64,000 nt of DNA. Origin: Ruegeria discodermiae. Lineage in GTDB: Bacteria; Pseudomonadota; Alphaproteobacteria; Rhodobacterales; Rhodobacteraceae. This document shows positions 53,262 through 63,089 of this stretch, in pieces. Location: positions 1,302,001 through 1,366,000 of the forward strand of contig NZ_JAVAMO010000001.1 of the NCBI RefSeq assembly GCF_030758345.1, in the 5' to 3' direction. The translations under genes were made by a program, and so were the position numbers. Below the pieces are notes generated by a model. That model did no database searches. It was given only the letters and a program-made list of their open reading frames with translations, and was not told the DNA's origin. How positions within the stretch are numbered: the first letter of the stretch is position 1; each line of letters opens with the position of its first letter.

Positions 53262-55456
53262 CCGATTTTAGATACGACGTGGACGCAGACGGCGTCGCCA
53301 TGATCACCTGGGACGCCGTGGGCAAAAGCATGAATGTGCTGACCCGCGAAGCCTTTGGACTGGTCGAGGGCTATATTGATCAGGCCCTGGCCGACGACGC
53401 GGTAAAGGGCATCGTGATCACCAGCGCCAAGAAAGACTTTGCCGGTGGCATGGACCTCAACACGCTGGCCACCATTCGCGAAGAAGCGGGCGATGAACCG
53501 GCAAAGGCACTGTTTGACTTCACCATGAACGGCCACCGCGTCCTGCGCAAACTGGAGCGCGCGGGAATGGAGCCCAAGACAAACAAGGGCGGCAAGCCCG
53601 TGGCCTGCGCCATCAACGGCACCTGCGCCGGTATCGGCACCGAAATCGCGCTGGCCTGTCACCACCGTGTGATGACAGACAATCCAAAATCCAAGATCGG
53701 TCTGCCCGAAATTATGGTCGGTATCTTTCCAGGCGGTGGCGGTACGATCCGGTATTCACGCATGGTTGGTGCGATGGCCGCCGCGCCGGTTCTGCTGGAA
53801 GGCAAGATGCTGGACCCGGCCAAGGCCAAGGGAGCTAAGCTGGTCGATGACGTCTCTGCCGATCCGGTTGCCGCAGCCCGTGACTGGGTGCTGAACGCCA
53901 CAAATGCGGATATCATCAAACCCTGGGACGCCAAGGGCTACAAGATGCCAGGCGGTGCGCCCTATAATCCTGCCGGTTTCCCGACCTTTGTCGGTGCCTC
54001 CGCCATGGTCAACGGCAAGACCCAAGGCGCCTTCCCGGCCGCCAAGGCGCTGCTCTCTGCGATCTATGAGGGCGCATTGGTCGATTTCGACACCGCGCTC
54101 AGGATCGAGGCACGCTGGTTCACCAATGTGCTGATGAACCCTTCCTCCTCTGCGATGATCCGCAGCCTGTTCCTGAACAAGCAGGCGCTGGAAAAAGGCG
54201 CGGTGCGTCCCCAGGGGATCGAGGACCAGTCGGTCAAGAAACTGGGCGTTCTGGGCGCGGGCATGATGGGGGCTGGCATCGCGCTGGTCTCGGCGCAGGC
54301 GGGCATCGAGGTGATCCTGATCGACCGCGATCAGGAGGCCGCCGACAAGGGCAAGGCCTATACCGAAAGCTATCTCGACAAAGGGATCAAGCGCGGCAAA
54401 GTCACGGCAGACAAGAAAGAGGCGATGCTGTCGCTGATCATGGCAACGCCCGATCTGGTCGCGCTCGAGGGCTGCGATTTGATTATCGAGGCCGTGTTCG
54501 AAGACCCTGCGGTCAAGGCCGAGATGACCAAGAAGGTCGAGGCGGTGATCCCCGAAGACTGCATCTTTGCCTCCAACACGTCGACCCTGCCGATCACCGA
54601 TCTGGCCCAGGCCTCGTCGCGCCAGGAGCAATTCATCGGCATCCACTTCTTCTCGCCTGTTGAAAAGATGCTGCTGGTTGAGATCATCAAAGGCAAGGAA
54701 ACCGGCGACCGCGCAGTGGCCAAGGCGCTGGACTATGTGCGCCAGATCCGCAAAACGCCGATCGTGGTCAATGATGCGCGCTTCTTCTATGCCAACCGCT
54801 GCATCATTCCTTACATCAATGAAGGTCTGCGCATGATCACCGAGGGCGTCTCGCCTGCCCTGATCGACAACGCTGCGCGGCAGCTGGGCTTCCCGGTTGG
54901 CCCGATCCAGCTGAATGACGAGACCTCGATTGATCTGGGCGCAAAGATCGCGCGTGCGACCAAGGCGGCGATGGGGAATGCCTATCCCGCGAGCCCGGCG
55001 GATGACCTAATCTTCTGGCTAGAGGAAGAAGGCCGTCTGGGCCGGAAGGCAAATGCCGGCTTCTTCGACTATGACGAAAAGGGTAAACGCACCGGCTACT
55101 GGCCGGGTCTGCAGGACAAATACCCGCTGGCCGAAGATCAGCCCGACCTGATAGAGGTGCAGGAACGCCTGATGTTCGCACAGGTTCTGGAAGCGGTGCG
55201 CGCGCTGGAAGAGAATGTTCTGATGGACATTCGCGAAGGGGACGTGGGCGCAGTTCTGGCCTGGGGCTTTGCGCCCTGGTCCGGCGGCCCGCTCAGTTGG
55301 CTCGACATCATCGGCACGCCATATGCCGCCGAACGGTGCGACCAGCTTGTCGCCACCTATGGCGACCGTTTCGCTTGCCCGCAGCTACTGCGCGACATGG
55401 CTGCCAAAGGCCAAAGCTTCTACGAGCGGTTCGACCCCGAAGCAAAAGCGGCCTGA
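53258..55456 (+). CDS. fadB: Bifunctional enoyl-CoA hydratase / 3-hydroxyacyl-CoA dehydrogenase (FadB/FadJ type)
   Basis: The 732-residue protein has an N-terminal crotonase domain with oxyanion and catalytic segments (KKDFAGGMDLNTL; AINGTCAGIGTEIALACHHRV; GLPEIMVGIFPGGGGTIR). A dehydrogenase part begins near residue 328 (KLGVLGAGMMGAGIA, Rossmann) with the His-Glu region GIHFFSPVEKMLLVEII. It hydrates enoyl-CoA and oxidises the 3-hydroxyacyl-CoA with NAD+. It is the last gene of the operon and is followed by a strong terminator. Confidence 0.95.
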   Translation: MTDFRYDVDADGVAMITWDAVGKSMNVLTREAFGLVEGYIDQALADDAVKGIVITSAKKDFAGGMDLNTLATIREEAGDEPAKALFDFTMNGHRVLRKLERAGMEPKTNKGGKPVACAINGTCAGIGTEIALACHHRVMTDNPKSKIGLPEIMVGIFPGGGGTIRYSRMVGAMAAAPVLLEGKMLDPAKAKGAKLVDDVSADPVAAARDWVLNATNADIIKPWDAKGYKMPGGAPYNPAGFPTFVGASAMVNGKTQGAFPAAKALLSAIYEGALVDFDTALRIEARWFTNVLMNPSSSAMIRSLFLNKQALEKGAVRPQGIEDQSVKKLGVLGAGMMGAGIALVSAQAGIEVILIDRDQEAADKGKAYTESYLDKGIKRGKVTADKKEAMLSLIMATPDLVALEGCDLIIEAVFEDPAVKAEMTKKVEAVIPEDCIFASNTSTLPITDLAQASSRQEQFIGIHFFSPVEKMLLVEIIKGKETGDRAVAKALDYVRQIRKTPIVVNDARFFYANRCIIPYINEGLRMITEGVSPALIDNAARQLGFPVGPIQLNDETSIDLGAKIARATKAAMGNAYPASPADDLIFWLEEEGRLGRKANAGFFDYDEKGKRTGYWPGLQDKYPLAEDQPDLIEVQERLMFAQVLEAVRALEENVLMDIREGDVGAVLAWGFAPWSGGPLSWLDIIGTPYAAERCDQLVATYGDRFACPQLLRDMAAKGQSFYERFDPEAKAA

Positions 55457-55476
55457 TCTGGATCAGCTCTGAAAAG

Positions 55477-55512
55477 AAAACCGGCGCCCCGTAATTGGGC
55501 GCCGGTTTTTTT
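55477..55512 (+). terminator. Rho-independent terminator of the fadA-fadB operon
   Basis: The stem pairs CCGGCGCCC (55481-55489) with GGGCGCCGG (55497-55505), flanked by AAAA before and TTTTTTT after (55506-55512). It lies 21 nt after the fadB stop codon. Confidence 0.95.
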
Positions 55513-55563
55513 GTCTGGAGACCGAGGGGGGTGGAGCTCCAAACATCCCGTAAGGACACGAAC

Positions 55564-56346
55564 CTAGGCAGAGAGCGCCGGGAAAGCGCCCTGCGAGGTG
55601 CCGGGGAATGGTGCCACAAGCCCGCCCTCGTCATGACCTCCGCCCAGCAACCGCGCTGCCACGTTGCGCGCGCTAGCGCCGCTCAGCACAGGATAAAGCG
55701 GGTTCTGCGCGCCGGTATCGAACAAGGGTTGTTGCGGATGCGGGCAATAGACCAGCAGATCGCCTTCCAGATAAATCGCCTCATCCCCGTCAAAGGCGAG
55801 CGTCGTGACCTGCAGCAGCGGGCCGGGTTCGACAGGTTCGATGCCGCGCAGGCCCAGCAGCGCATTTGCCGGAACAACCGCGTAAGGATCGCCCATGGCA
55901 TCGCAAACCTCATCGCTTTCAATGATCACGCCCTGTTCGGGCATCAGAAAGGTCTCGTGATCGTTGAACAGCGCCCCGGCGGGCACGCGAACCAGTCGTT
56001 GATCGTCTGGCAGGATTCCTTCGGGCGGTGCAAAGACGTCCCGCTGAATGTCGGTGACAGCCTGCATCCGGTGATCGAATGTCAGAACCCTGTCGCCCAA
56101 TGTCAGTGACTCGACCGGGCACCAGCCGCGATGGGTCGCCACCGATGGTCCGCTCAGCAGACCGGAGCGGCCGGTTATCAGAAACCCGCCCAACGCCGCA
56201 GAGGCATCACCGGACGCCAGCACTGCAGCGTCGTCTCTCATGTTCCATCCGATCACGTGCCCGTCCTTCCCTGTGGCAGCAGCAAAGCCTGACTGGCCGG
56301 AATGTTGACCGTGGGGAAGGAGCGCCGATTCGCGCGCCTTATTCAT
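55564..56346 (-). CDS. Hint-domain (self-processing-type) protein
   Basis: The product of about 260 residues contains a Hint-type domain in its middle and C-terminal part (THRGWCPVESLTLGDRVLTFDHRMQAV at the start of the core, then VRVPAGALFNDHETFLMPEQGVII, where the HETFLMPEQ block is typical). Roseobacters often carry such Hint modules on secreted proteins. The start is uncertain: ATG at 56346 is given; an in-frame GTG at 56451 overlaps the sulfotransferase stop as GTGA and would add 35 residues. It is convergent with fadB across the terminator. Confidence 0.75.
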   Translation of the reverse strand: MNKARESALLPHGQHSGQSGFAAATGKDGHVIGWNMRDDAAVLASGDASAALGGFLITGRSGLLSGPSVATHRGWCPVESLTLGDRVLTFDHRMQAVTDIQRDVFAPPEGILPDDQRLVRVPAGALFNDHETFLMPEQGVIIESDEVCDAMGDPYAVVPANALLGLRGIEPVEPGPLLQVTTLAFDGDEAIYLEGDLLVYCPHPQQPLFDTGAQNPLYPVLSGASARNVAARLLGGGHDEGGLVAPFPGTSQGAFPALSA

Positions 56347-56447
56347 GCCCAAAGAAGGGCAAAATTGTGGCATTGATCGGGCAGAATTGGACAATAGCAC
56401 AACCAAAGAGTGATTGAGCCACAACCAGAAACAACAGAATGTGGGAC

Positions 56448-57095
56448 TCACTCAAAATGATAGTTCAACCTGCGGATGTCGTCGGCGCAAGCATCGGCAA
56501 TCGCATCGACCATGGGCGGTGTATAATAGCCCCGATAGTCCGCCTGCCGTTCTGATCGGTTGACATGCGGCACCTCCAGCACGAACCCAAGATGCAGCCA
56601 AAGCGCTGCCGCATCTGTTTCGAAATGCTCTATACGAATAAGGTGATCGCTGCGTTCGACACCGGCGGCGTCGCGCATATAACTACCATAAGGGTTGCTG
56701 CGAAAGCTGGCCAGCGTATCGGGATGCAGCAGGAAGGCCTCAAAGCCCAGCCGTTTCGACAAACTGACCGCCGGATGGTCAAAACTCTGCTCTCGCAACC
56801 AGTGGTAGTAGCTAACCGCGCGATCCCAGGGGTTGCGTACCAATGTGAAAATAAAAAGGCGATCCAGCTCGGCACTGCTGACCAACCCATCGATATCGCG
56901 CAGCTTTGAATGCTTCCAAAGCCGCCCGCGCGCGGGCAGCGATTTCAGCCGGTGACGGCGGCGGCGGGCCTTGGGGGTGTCGCCGATCAGGATGTCATCC
57001 TTCATCGCCCGCGCCTCCAGCGCCAGCGCCAGCGAGGTGCCCCCGGTCTTGGGGATGTGAACAAAGATATAGGAGCGGCCGCGCGAGATGATCAT
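56448..57095 (-). CDS. Sulfotransferase family 2-type protein
   Basis: The 215-residue protein has the P-loop-like PAPS motif FVHIPKTGGTSLA and the second conserved segment FTLVRNPWDRAVSYYHWL, typical of carbohydrate or glycan sulfotransferases. It is short but complete. It starts 39 nt downstream of the DMT gene stop on the same strand and may be translationally coupled to the Hint gene. The acceptor is unknown. Confidence 0.88.
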   Translation of the reverse strand: MIISRGRSYIFVHIPKTGGTSLALALEARAMKDDILIGDTPKARRRRHRLKSLPARGRLWKHSKLRDIDGLVSSAELDRLFIFTLVRNPWDRAVSYYHWLREQSFDHPAVSLSKRLGFEAFLLHPDTLASFRSNPYGSYMRDAAGVERSDHLIRIEHFETDAAALWLHLGFVLEVPHVNRSERQADYRGYYTPPMVDAIADACADDIRRLNYHFE

Positions 57096-57133
57096 GGGGC
57101 CACGCTAACCGCATGCGTCGCCGGGCAAAACCT

Positions 57134-58042
57134 CTAACCGGATCGGAGCGCGATGGTGATCCCAGCGCAGGCGATCAGGGCGATCCCGAGGATCTGCGGC
57201 GCGTTCAGCGACTGACCAAAAGCGACCCAGGCAAAGAGCGGCCCGAAGATCATGATCGAATATTCAAAGACCGAGAGATAAGACGGCTCCGCCAGCTGAT
57301 AAGCCTTGGTCAGCATATAGACCGCGACTACCGATCCCACGGCCTGCAACAGCACAAACGGGATCGCCGGTGTCATCGGCCAGACCCAGCCACGGGCGAC
57401 GAACCCCTCGGGGCCCGGCGCGGCCTCCAGCGGAAACAGGGATAATCCCAAAAGGGCGATGCCCCCGAAAAGCCCAAGCGTGCCAATCGCCGCACCGAGC
57501 AGAACAACCGTACTTTCCTCAGCACAAAGGCTGCGCGTGACAATCACGCTCAACGCATAGAAGAAACCACCGCAAAGCGGGATCAGCATGCGATAATCGA
57601 AAGCGTTGGGATCGGGCTGCAGCACCAGCAGAATACCGACAAACCCGAGCAGGACCGCGCCGATCCGCCACGGACCAACCGGCTTGCGCAGGGCAAGGGC
57701 TGTGATCAAAAGAACGAAGATCGGCGAACTGAAAAGCCCCGCCAGCGCCTGCGCGATGGGCATGAAGCCCAGCGCCGCGAAGTAAAACATCATGGCGGTG
57801 GCCAGCAGAGCGGCGCGCAGCAGAACCGCCCAGTATCGCAGCGGACGCAGCCCGCCCAGCCCCAGCAGCGACAGACCCGCGATTAGCGGCAGTGCCACCA
57901 GCGTGCGCGTCACATGGAACTGCCAGAGCCCGATAAACTCTGCCAGAACGACGATATAATTGTCGATCACCCCAATAATGGCCATCGCTGCGATCATCAG
58001 CATAGCCGCGCTCAGCAGCGATCCCTGCGATGTTGGTTGCAT
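57134..58042 (-). CDS. DMT superfamily transporter (two EamA domains)
   Basis: The 302-residue protein has ten hydrophobic segments in two EamA repeats (about residues 10-140 and 150-295), with the conserved charged-then-proline region FSSPIFVLLITALALRKPVG near the end of the first. It should export or import a small organic molecule; substrate unknown. It is divergent from the next gene across 159 nt. Confidence 0.9.
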   Translation of the reverse strand: MQPTSQGSLLSAAMLMIAAMAIIGVIDNYIVVLAEFIGLWQFHVTRTLVALPLIAGLSLLGLGGLRPLRYWAVLLRAALLATAMMFYFAALGFMPIAQALAGLFSSPIFVLLITALALRKPVGPWRIGAVLLGFVGILLVLQPDPNAFDYRMLIPLCGGFFYALSVIVTRSLCAEESTVVLLGAAIGTLGLFGGIALLGLSLFPLEAAPGPEGFVARGWVWPMTPAIPFVLLQAVGSVVAVYMLTKAYQLAEPSYLSVFEYSIMIFGPLFAWVAFGQSLNAPQILGIALIACAGITIALRSG

Positions 58043-58201
58043 GTTCCGTCCCGCGCCCTATCCGATCCGGCCCATGCTGCGGCGCAAGCGCGGGCTTTGG
58101 CAATCCCGATTTCGAACCGGTTTGCGGCCGCAAGGCGTTTGCGGGGTGGGCGGGGCACATGCTAGGCTGCGCCAAAAGACCAACGAGCAGTTTCAGCGCA
58201 A

Positions 58202-59215
58202 ATGACCGCCCTTTCGCAATATGACCGGATCGAGGCCACCGGGCTCTGGCGCCCGCATCCCGACGAGCAACGCCGCGAGGTTGTTGTCTCGATCGGTGAG
58301 GCGACGCTGACGATCTCGGATTTCAACGATCAGGCGATCACCCACTGGTCGCTAGCCGCGCTGGAGCGTCAGAACCCCGGTGCCTTCCCCGCCATCTTTC
58401 ACCCGGACGGAGACCCGGATGAAACGCTGGAACTGGCCGACTCCGAAACCACGATGATCGAGGCGATCGAGCGGCTGCAAAACGCCATCGCACGGGCGCG
58501 CCCGCATCCCGGCCGCCTGCGTTGGCTTAGCGTGACGGGCGTGATCGCGGCGGTTGCCGCGCTCCTGGTGTTCTGGCTGCCCGGTGCCTTGCAGCGGCAT
58601 GTGACATCCGTGGTGCCCGACATCAAACGCGCCGAGATCGGGCGCGCCATTCTGGGCCGCATCGAACGCGCCGCCGGTCGCGCCTGTTCCTCGACCGATG
58701 CCAACGCAGCGCTTGATGCGTTGGCGCGGCGCACCGGCGTTGACCGGCTTGTGGTGCTGCCCGGTGGCATCGCCGACACGCTGCACCTGCCCGGCGGTAT
58801 TATTGCGATCAACAAGACCCTGATCGAGGATCACGAGGACCCCGCCGTTGCCGCCGGATATATTCTGGTAGAGCGCGCGCGCGCCAAAGCAATGGACCCG
58901 CTGGCCGAGCTTTTGGAGAGCGCAGGTCCCCTTGCCGCGTTCCGCTTGCTGACTACCGGTGATCTGACCCGCGACAGCCTGGATCACTATGCCGAGCAAG
59001 TGCTGTCCTCGCCCCGCACCGAGTTGCCGGATGATGTCATGCTGTCGGTCTTTGGTCAGGCCGCGGTGCCCTCGGCACCTTACGCCTATGCCCGCGACAT
59101 CACCGGAGAAAGCGTTCTGGGCCTGATCGAGGCGGACCCGATGGCCGGTCGCACTCTGGAACCGGTGCTGCCGGACAGTTCCTGGGTACGGCTGCAGAAT
59201 ATCTGCGGCAACTGA
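58202..59215 (+). CDS. Conserved membrane protein with a degenerate M48-like domain
   Basis: The 337-residue protein has a soluble N-terminus, one membrane helix (about residues 108-127, VTGVIAAVAALLVFWLPG) and a C-terminal domain. The segment LPGGIIAINKTLIED (196-210) then PAVAAGYILVERARAKA (214-230) resembles M48 peptidases, where LPGG..V...L is followed by the zinc motif HExxH. Here the corresponding helix reads ILVERARA, so the zinc-binding residues are absent. It would be a catalytically inactive member or a different function entirely. Convergent with the SPOR gene. Confidence 0.7.
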   Translation: MTALSQYDRIEATGLWRPHPDEQRREVVVSIGEATLTISDFNDQAITHWSLAALERQNPGAFPAIFHPDGDPDETLELADSETTMIEAIERLQNAIARARPHPGRLRWLSVTGVIAAVAALLVFWLPGALQRHVTSVVPDIKRAEIGRAILGRIERAAGRACSSTDANAALDALARRTGVDRLVVLPGGIADTLHLPGGIIAINKTLIEDHEDPAVAAGYILVERARAKAMDPLAELLESAGPLAAFRLLTTGDLTRDSLDHYAEQVLSSPRTELPDDVMLSVFGQAAVPSAPYAYARDITGESVLGLIEADPMAGRTLEPVLPDSSWVRLQNICGN

Positions 59216-59219
59216 TCCG

Positions 59220-59984
59220 CTACTTGATCAGACGCGCCTTGCGGAACCCGGCCTTGCGCGCCGTAACCAGCGCAGATTTTGCGGCAGCCTCGCTCTCAAA
59301 CGGACCGGCCAAGACCAATGTCTGATCGCCCCCGCGCGTCACGCCATAGCGCGTCGGCAGGCCGGCCGCCTGCACCTGACCCGTGGCAGTGCTCGCTGCT
59401 GCCTGGCTCTCATGCGAGGAAATCCGCAGATAAAAGGCAGGCTTTGGCACGCCCGCAGCAGGGTCCGACCGGGTCGAGACGCGCAATACGCCCTTTTCAT
59501 CCGGCGTCGCGGCCAGCAGATTGTCAGTGTCGGGCAAATCATAGACGGGCTGGTCGGTCGGCAGTTCCACCAGTTTGCGCGGCACGGTGCGCTGCCAGAT
59601 CCGGTCACTCTGCGCGTCGCCCGCAGGTGTGCGCACGCCGCGCCGGGGGTTTAGGCGGTCATCCCCACGCTCCACATAGCGATAGCCGCGCGGCACCTTG
59701 TAGGTCTGGCGCGTCACCGCAACCGCCGGGGCGATGGTGATCTCGGCGCGATGGGTGTTCAGCCGGTCGTCATCCCAGACGCGGCGATAGCCGCGCGGCA
59801 CATACTGACCCGTGGTGTTGCGCCGGTTGTCATACACATGCCGGGGCACGATCCGTGTCCCCGGTTTCAGCGTGATCGTCTGGGCCGCCGCGCCTTGTGG
59901 CTGGGTCGGGGTCTGCGCCAAGGCGTCCCCGCCACCGATCAGGGCTGCGGCAAGGGCGGATACGATTGTTCCCGGTAACTTCAT
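59220..59984 (-). CDS. Exported SPOR-domain protein with an internal repeat
   Basis: The 254-residue protein has a signal peptide (MKLPGTIVSALAAALIGGGDALA), a middle part with two repeated units of the form VPRGYR-V--DDRLN (VPRGYRRVWDDDRLNTHR and VPRGYRYVERGDDRLNP) and a C-terminal SPOR domain (FYLRISSHESQAAASTA; LVLAGPFESEAAAKSALVTARKAGFRKARL), which binds denuded peptidoglycan. Likely periplasmic, perhaps at the septum. Convergent with the M48-like gene, 4 nt apart. Confidence 0.85.
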   Translation of the reverse strand: MKLPGTIVSALAAALIGGGDALAQTPTQPQGAAAQTITLKPGTRIVPRHVYDNRRNTTGQYVPRGYRRVWDDDRLNTHRAEITIAPAVAVTRQTYKVPRGYRYVERGDDRLNPRRGVRTPAGDAQSDRIWQRTVPRKLVELPTDQPVYDLPDTDNLLAATPDEKGVLRVSTRSDPAAGVPKPAFYLRISSHESQAAASTATGQVQAAGLPTRYGVTRGGDQTLVLAGPFESEAAAKSALVTARKAGFRKARLIK

Positions 59985-60059
59985 GACGACCTCGCAAGAT
60001 TTTGAAAATCATGGCCTATCGGACGCAGCGAGTAAAGGATGCAACCGTTAGAATGCCCG

Positions 60060-60692
60060 CTACTTGGTGCCAAACATCCGGTCGCCCGCATCCCCCAAAC
60101 CCGGCATGATATAGCCTTTGGAGTTCAACTCACGATCCAGCGACGCGGTGACGATGGGCACATCCGGATGCGCCTCTTTCATCCGCGCCACGCCTTCGGG
60201 GGCCGCCAGCAGGCAGAGGAACCGGATATCGGTGGCGCCCGCCTGTTTCAGCAGGTCAACCGCCGCGGCAGAGCTGTTGCCGGTGGCGAGCATCGGATCG
60301 ACCGCAATCACCATCCGGTCCCTCAGCCCCTCGGGCACCTTGAAGTAATATTGCACCGGCTTGAGCGTTTCCTCGTCGCGGTAAAGCCCGACAAAGCCTA
60401 CCCGCGCCGAGGGGATCAGTTCCAGAACGCCGTCCAGCATGCCGTTGCCCGCCCGCAGGATCGACACCAGCGCCAGCTTCTTGCCCGCAAGAATCGGCGC
60501 GTCCATCTCTTCCATCGGGGTCTCGATATGCCGGGTGGTCAGCGGCAATTCACGCGTGACCTCATAAGCCAGCAACTCGGTGATCTCGCGCAGCAATTGC
60601 CGGAACGTAGCGGTCGAGGTGCCCTTGTCCCGCATCAGCGTCAGCTTGTGCTGCACTAGCGGGTGATCAACGACGGTCAGATGTTCGCTCAT
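60060..60692 (-). CDS. upp: Uracil phosphoribosyltransferase
   Basis: The 210-residue enzyme converts uracil and PRPP to UMP. The PRPP-binding loop is [13 protein letters not shown] and the uracil-binding C-terminal segment is [17 protein letters not shown]. Length is normal. It overlaps add by 4 nt, so salvage genes are coupled. Confidence 0.96.
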   Translation of the reverse strand: MSEHLTVVDHPLVQHKLTLMRDKGTSTATFRQLLREITELLAYEVTRELPLTTRHIETPMEEMDAPILAGKKLALVSILRAGNGMLDGVLELIPSARVGFVGLYRDEETLKPVQYYFKVPEGLRDRMVIAVDPMLATGNSSAAAVDLLKQAGATDIRFLCLLAAPEGVARMKEAHPDVPIVTASLDRELNSKGYIMPGLGDAGDRMFGTK

Positions 60693-61675
60693 GATGTCTC
60701 CAGTCTTTTTGCAACGCGCGCGCGTGTGTCCTCGTCGCAGAAGGCGGCCTGCAACGCAGTCTTGTTGATCTCTGCGAAATCGGCCTCTTCCCAGCCAAAG
60801 GCCGCGTTCAGCATCTCATATTCGCGCGCCATGGTGGTGTGAAAAAACGGCGGGTCATCGGTCGAGACCGTAACCTTGACGCCAGCTTCGCGCAGGCGCT
60901 GGATCGGATGCGCCGCGATCTCGGGATAGAGCCCCAAAACCACGTTCGAGCCCGGGCAGACCTCCAGCACGATCTCGCGGTCGGCCAGTTCCTTCACCAG
61001 TTCCGGGTCTTCGATGGCCCGCACACCATGGCCCAGCCGTTCCACGCCCAAGTCGCGTACTGCGTCGCGCACGCTGTCCGGTCCGCCGAACTCGCCCGCA
61101 TGGGTGGTCAGGCGCAGCCCGGCCTCGCGGGCGCAGTCAAAGCTCCAGGCAAAATCGCCCTGTTTGCCCATCCCCTCATTGCCGCCCATACCAAAGCCAA
61201 CGATCCGGTCCCCTGCGGTTTCAGCCGCGCAGAGCGCCGAGTCTCGCGCCAGATCGGGGCCGCGATGGCGAATGCAGGTCACCACCGAGCGCATGGTGAT
61301 GCCCAATTTGCGCTCGGCCTCGTCGCCGGCCTCGTGGATCGCATGCACATATTCGCACCACGCCGTCAGATCGCCGCCGCCGCAGAAATCCGGGCTGACA
61401 AAGGTCTCGGTATAGACAACACCATTTGCCGCGCTCTCCTCCAGGATGGCCAGGGTGAGGCGGCGGAAATCCTCGGGCGTCTGCAGTACCTCGCATGCGG
61501 CGTCATAAACCGACAGGAAATGCGCGAAATCGCGGAATTCATAGGTGCCGTCGGCGCGGAAAATCCGGCTCAGGTCGATCTTTTTCTCATGCGCCAGTTG
61601 GCGAATGAAGGCGGGCGGCGCAGCCCCTTCGTGATGCAGGTGCAATTCAACCTTTGGCAAGGCGGCGACGCTCAC
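60689..61675 (-). CDS. add: Adenosine deaminase family protein
   Basis: The 328-residue zinc hydrolase has the metal-binding HLHHEG ([10 protein letters not shown]), [18 protein letters not shown] and STDDPPFF motifs of adenosine deaminase. The GTG at 61675 is chosen because AAGGAG lies 7 nt upstream; an in-frame ATG at 61699 precedes that site. It deaminates adenosine or a related purine (adenine is also possible for this branch). Confidence 0.92.
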   Translation of the reverse strand: MSVAALPKVELHLHHEGAAPPAFIRQLAHEKKIDLSRIFRADGTYEFRDFAHFLSVYDAACEVLQTPEDFRRLTLAILEESAANGVVYTETFVSPDFCGGGDLTAWCEYVHAIHEAGDEAERKLGITMRSVVTCIRHRGPDLARDSALCAAETAGDRIVGFGMGGNEGMGKQGDFAWSFDCAREAGLRLTTHAGEFGGPDSVRDAVRDLGVERLGHGVRAIEDPELVKELADREIVLEVCPGSNVVLGLYPEIAAHPIQRLREAGVKVTVSTDDPPFFHTTMAREYEMLNAAFGWEEADFAEINKTALQAAFCDEDTRARVAKRLETS

Positions 61676-61769
61676 GAGCACACTCCTTATCATTCTCATC
61701 GCGCCGGGGCGCGCGTGGTCTCTGCGTGATCGGCGCTACCTATCACTTGTTTGCGCCCATGCAAGCGGT

Positions 61770-63089
61770 TCAGGCCCGGATGACCTCGTGAATTAACTCC
61801 GGCGCCTCGACCGGGTCCGGCGACAATGTGATCGCCGCGCGAACCGACTGTTCCGCCCGCCGCGCCGCATCCTCGCGCGCGGCATGGATCACCGCCAATG
61901 GCGCGCCCTTCTCGACCCGCTCGCCCAGCCGCACCACCGAGGACAGCCCGACCGAGGGATCAACCAGATCGCTTTCCACCTGACGCCCGCCGCCCAGCGC
62001 CACCACCGTAAGGCCCAGCGCCTCGCCATCGATGGCGCTGACATGGCCGGTCTCGCGCGCAGTCACCTCCTGGATCACATGCGCCTCGGGCAGGAACCGC
62101 GCCCAGTTCTCGACAAATCTCACCGGGCCACCCACGGCGGCAAGCATGCGCCCGAAACGCTCTGCCGCGCGGCCATCCGCGATGATGGCCGACAGGCGGT
62201 CGGCACCCTGCTGCGCATCCTCGGCAATCCCGGCGTCGGCCAGCACCACACCGCCAAGCTCCGCCGAAAGCTGCGACAGTGGGGTCTCCTCACCGCAGGT
62301 CAGCGCCTGCATGACCTCATCCACCTCAAGCGCATTGCCCAGCGCGCGCGCCAGTGGCTGGTTCATGTCCGAGATCACCGCTGAGGTCCGGCACCCGGCG
62401 GCATTGGCCGTTTCCGTCAGTGCCTGCGCCAGCGTCCGCGCCTCCTCCAGCGTTTTCATGAACGCGCCCGAACCCAGCTTGACATCCAGCACCAGCGCGT
62501 CCGGACTGGCCGCCAGTTTCTTCGACAGGATCGAGGCGGTGATCAGATCGAGGCTTTCCACCGTCGCCGTCACATCCCGGATCGCATAGAGCCGCTTATC
62601 CGCCGGGGCGATCTGCGCCGTCGCACCGACAATCGCAGCACCTGTGTCGCGCACGATCTGGGCCAGCCGCTCCTGCCCCACCTGCGTGGTGACGCCGGGG
62701 ATGGCCTCCATCTTGTCCAGCGTACCGCCGGTATGACCCAGCCCGCGCCCCGAGATCATCGGTACATACACACCGCATTCGGCCAGCGCCGGGGCCAGAA
62801 CCAGCGAGACACAATCGCCCACGCCACCGGTCGAATGCTTGTCGACCACAGGCCCCGGCAGATCCCAAAGCAGCACATCGCCGCTATCGCGTTTGGCCAC
62901 GGTCAGCGCCGCGCGCCCCTCAGGCCCCAGGCCGCCCATGCAGACGGCCATGGCAAAGGCCCCGGCCTGCGCGTCGCTGACACTGCCATCGGCCAGGCCT
63001 TGCGCAAACCAGGCCAGTTCCGCCGCATCAGGCACATCGCGGCGGCGCAGTTTTGCGATGATCGCCCGCGCATCCATCGGCTCAGTCAT
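61770..63089 (-). CDS. deoA: Thymidine phosphorylase
   Basis: The 439-residue enzyme splits thymidine with phosphate. Conserved features are VDKHSTGGVGD (phosphate-binding), MISGRGLGHTGGTLDKMEAIPG and DVKLGSGAFMKTLEEA. The ATG at 63089 is taken; a second ATG at 63077 is possible and an extended frame to 63158 overlaps cdd. It overlaps the cdd end by 8 nt. Confidence 0.95.
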   Translation of the reverse strand: MTEPMDARAIIAKLRRRDVPDAAELAWFAQGLADGSVSDAQAGAFAMAVCMGGLGPEGRAALTVAKRDSGDVLLWDLPGPVVDKHSTGGVGDCVSLVLAPALAECGVYVPMISGRGLGHTGGTLDKMEAIPGVTTQVGQERLAQIVRDTGAAIVGATAQIAPADKRLYAIRDVTATVESLDLITASILSKKLAASPDALVLDVKLGSGAFMKTLEEARTLAQALTETANAAGCRTSAVISDMNQPLARALGNALEVDEVMQALTCGEETPLSQLSAELGGVVLADAGIAEDAQQGADRLSAIIADGRAAERFGRMLAAVGGPVRFVENWARFLPEAHVIQEVTARETGHVSAIDGEALGLTVVALGGGRQVESDLVDPSVGLSSVVRLGERVEKGAPLAVIHAAREDAARRAEQSVRAAITLSPDPVEAPELIHEVIRA

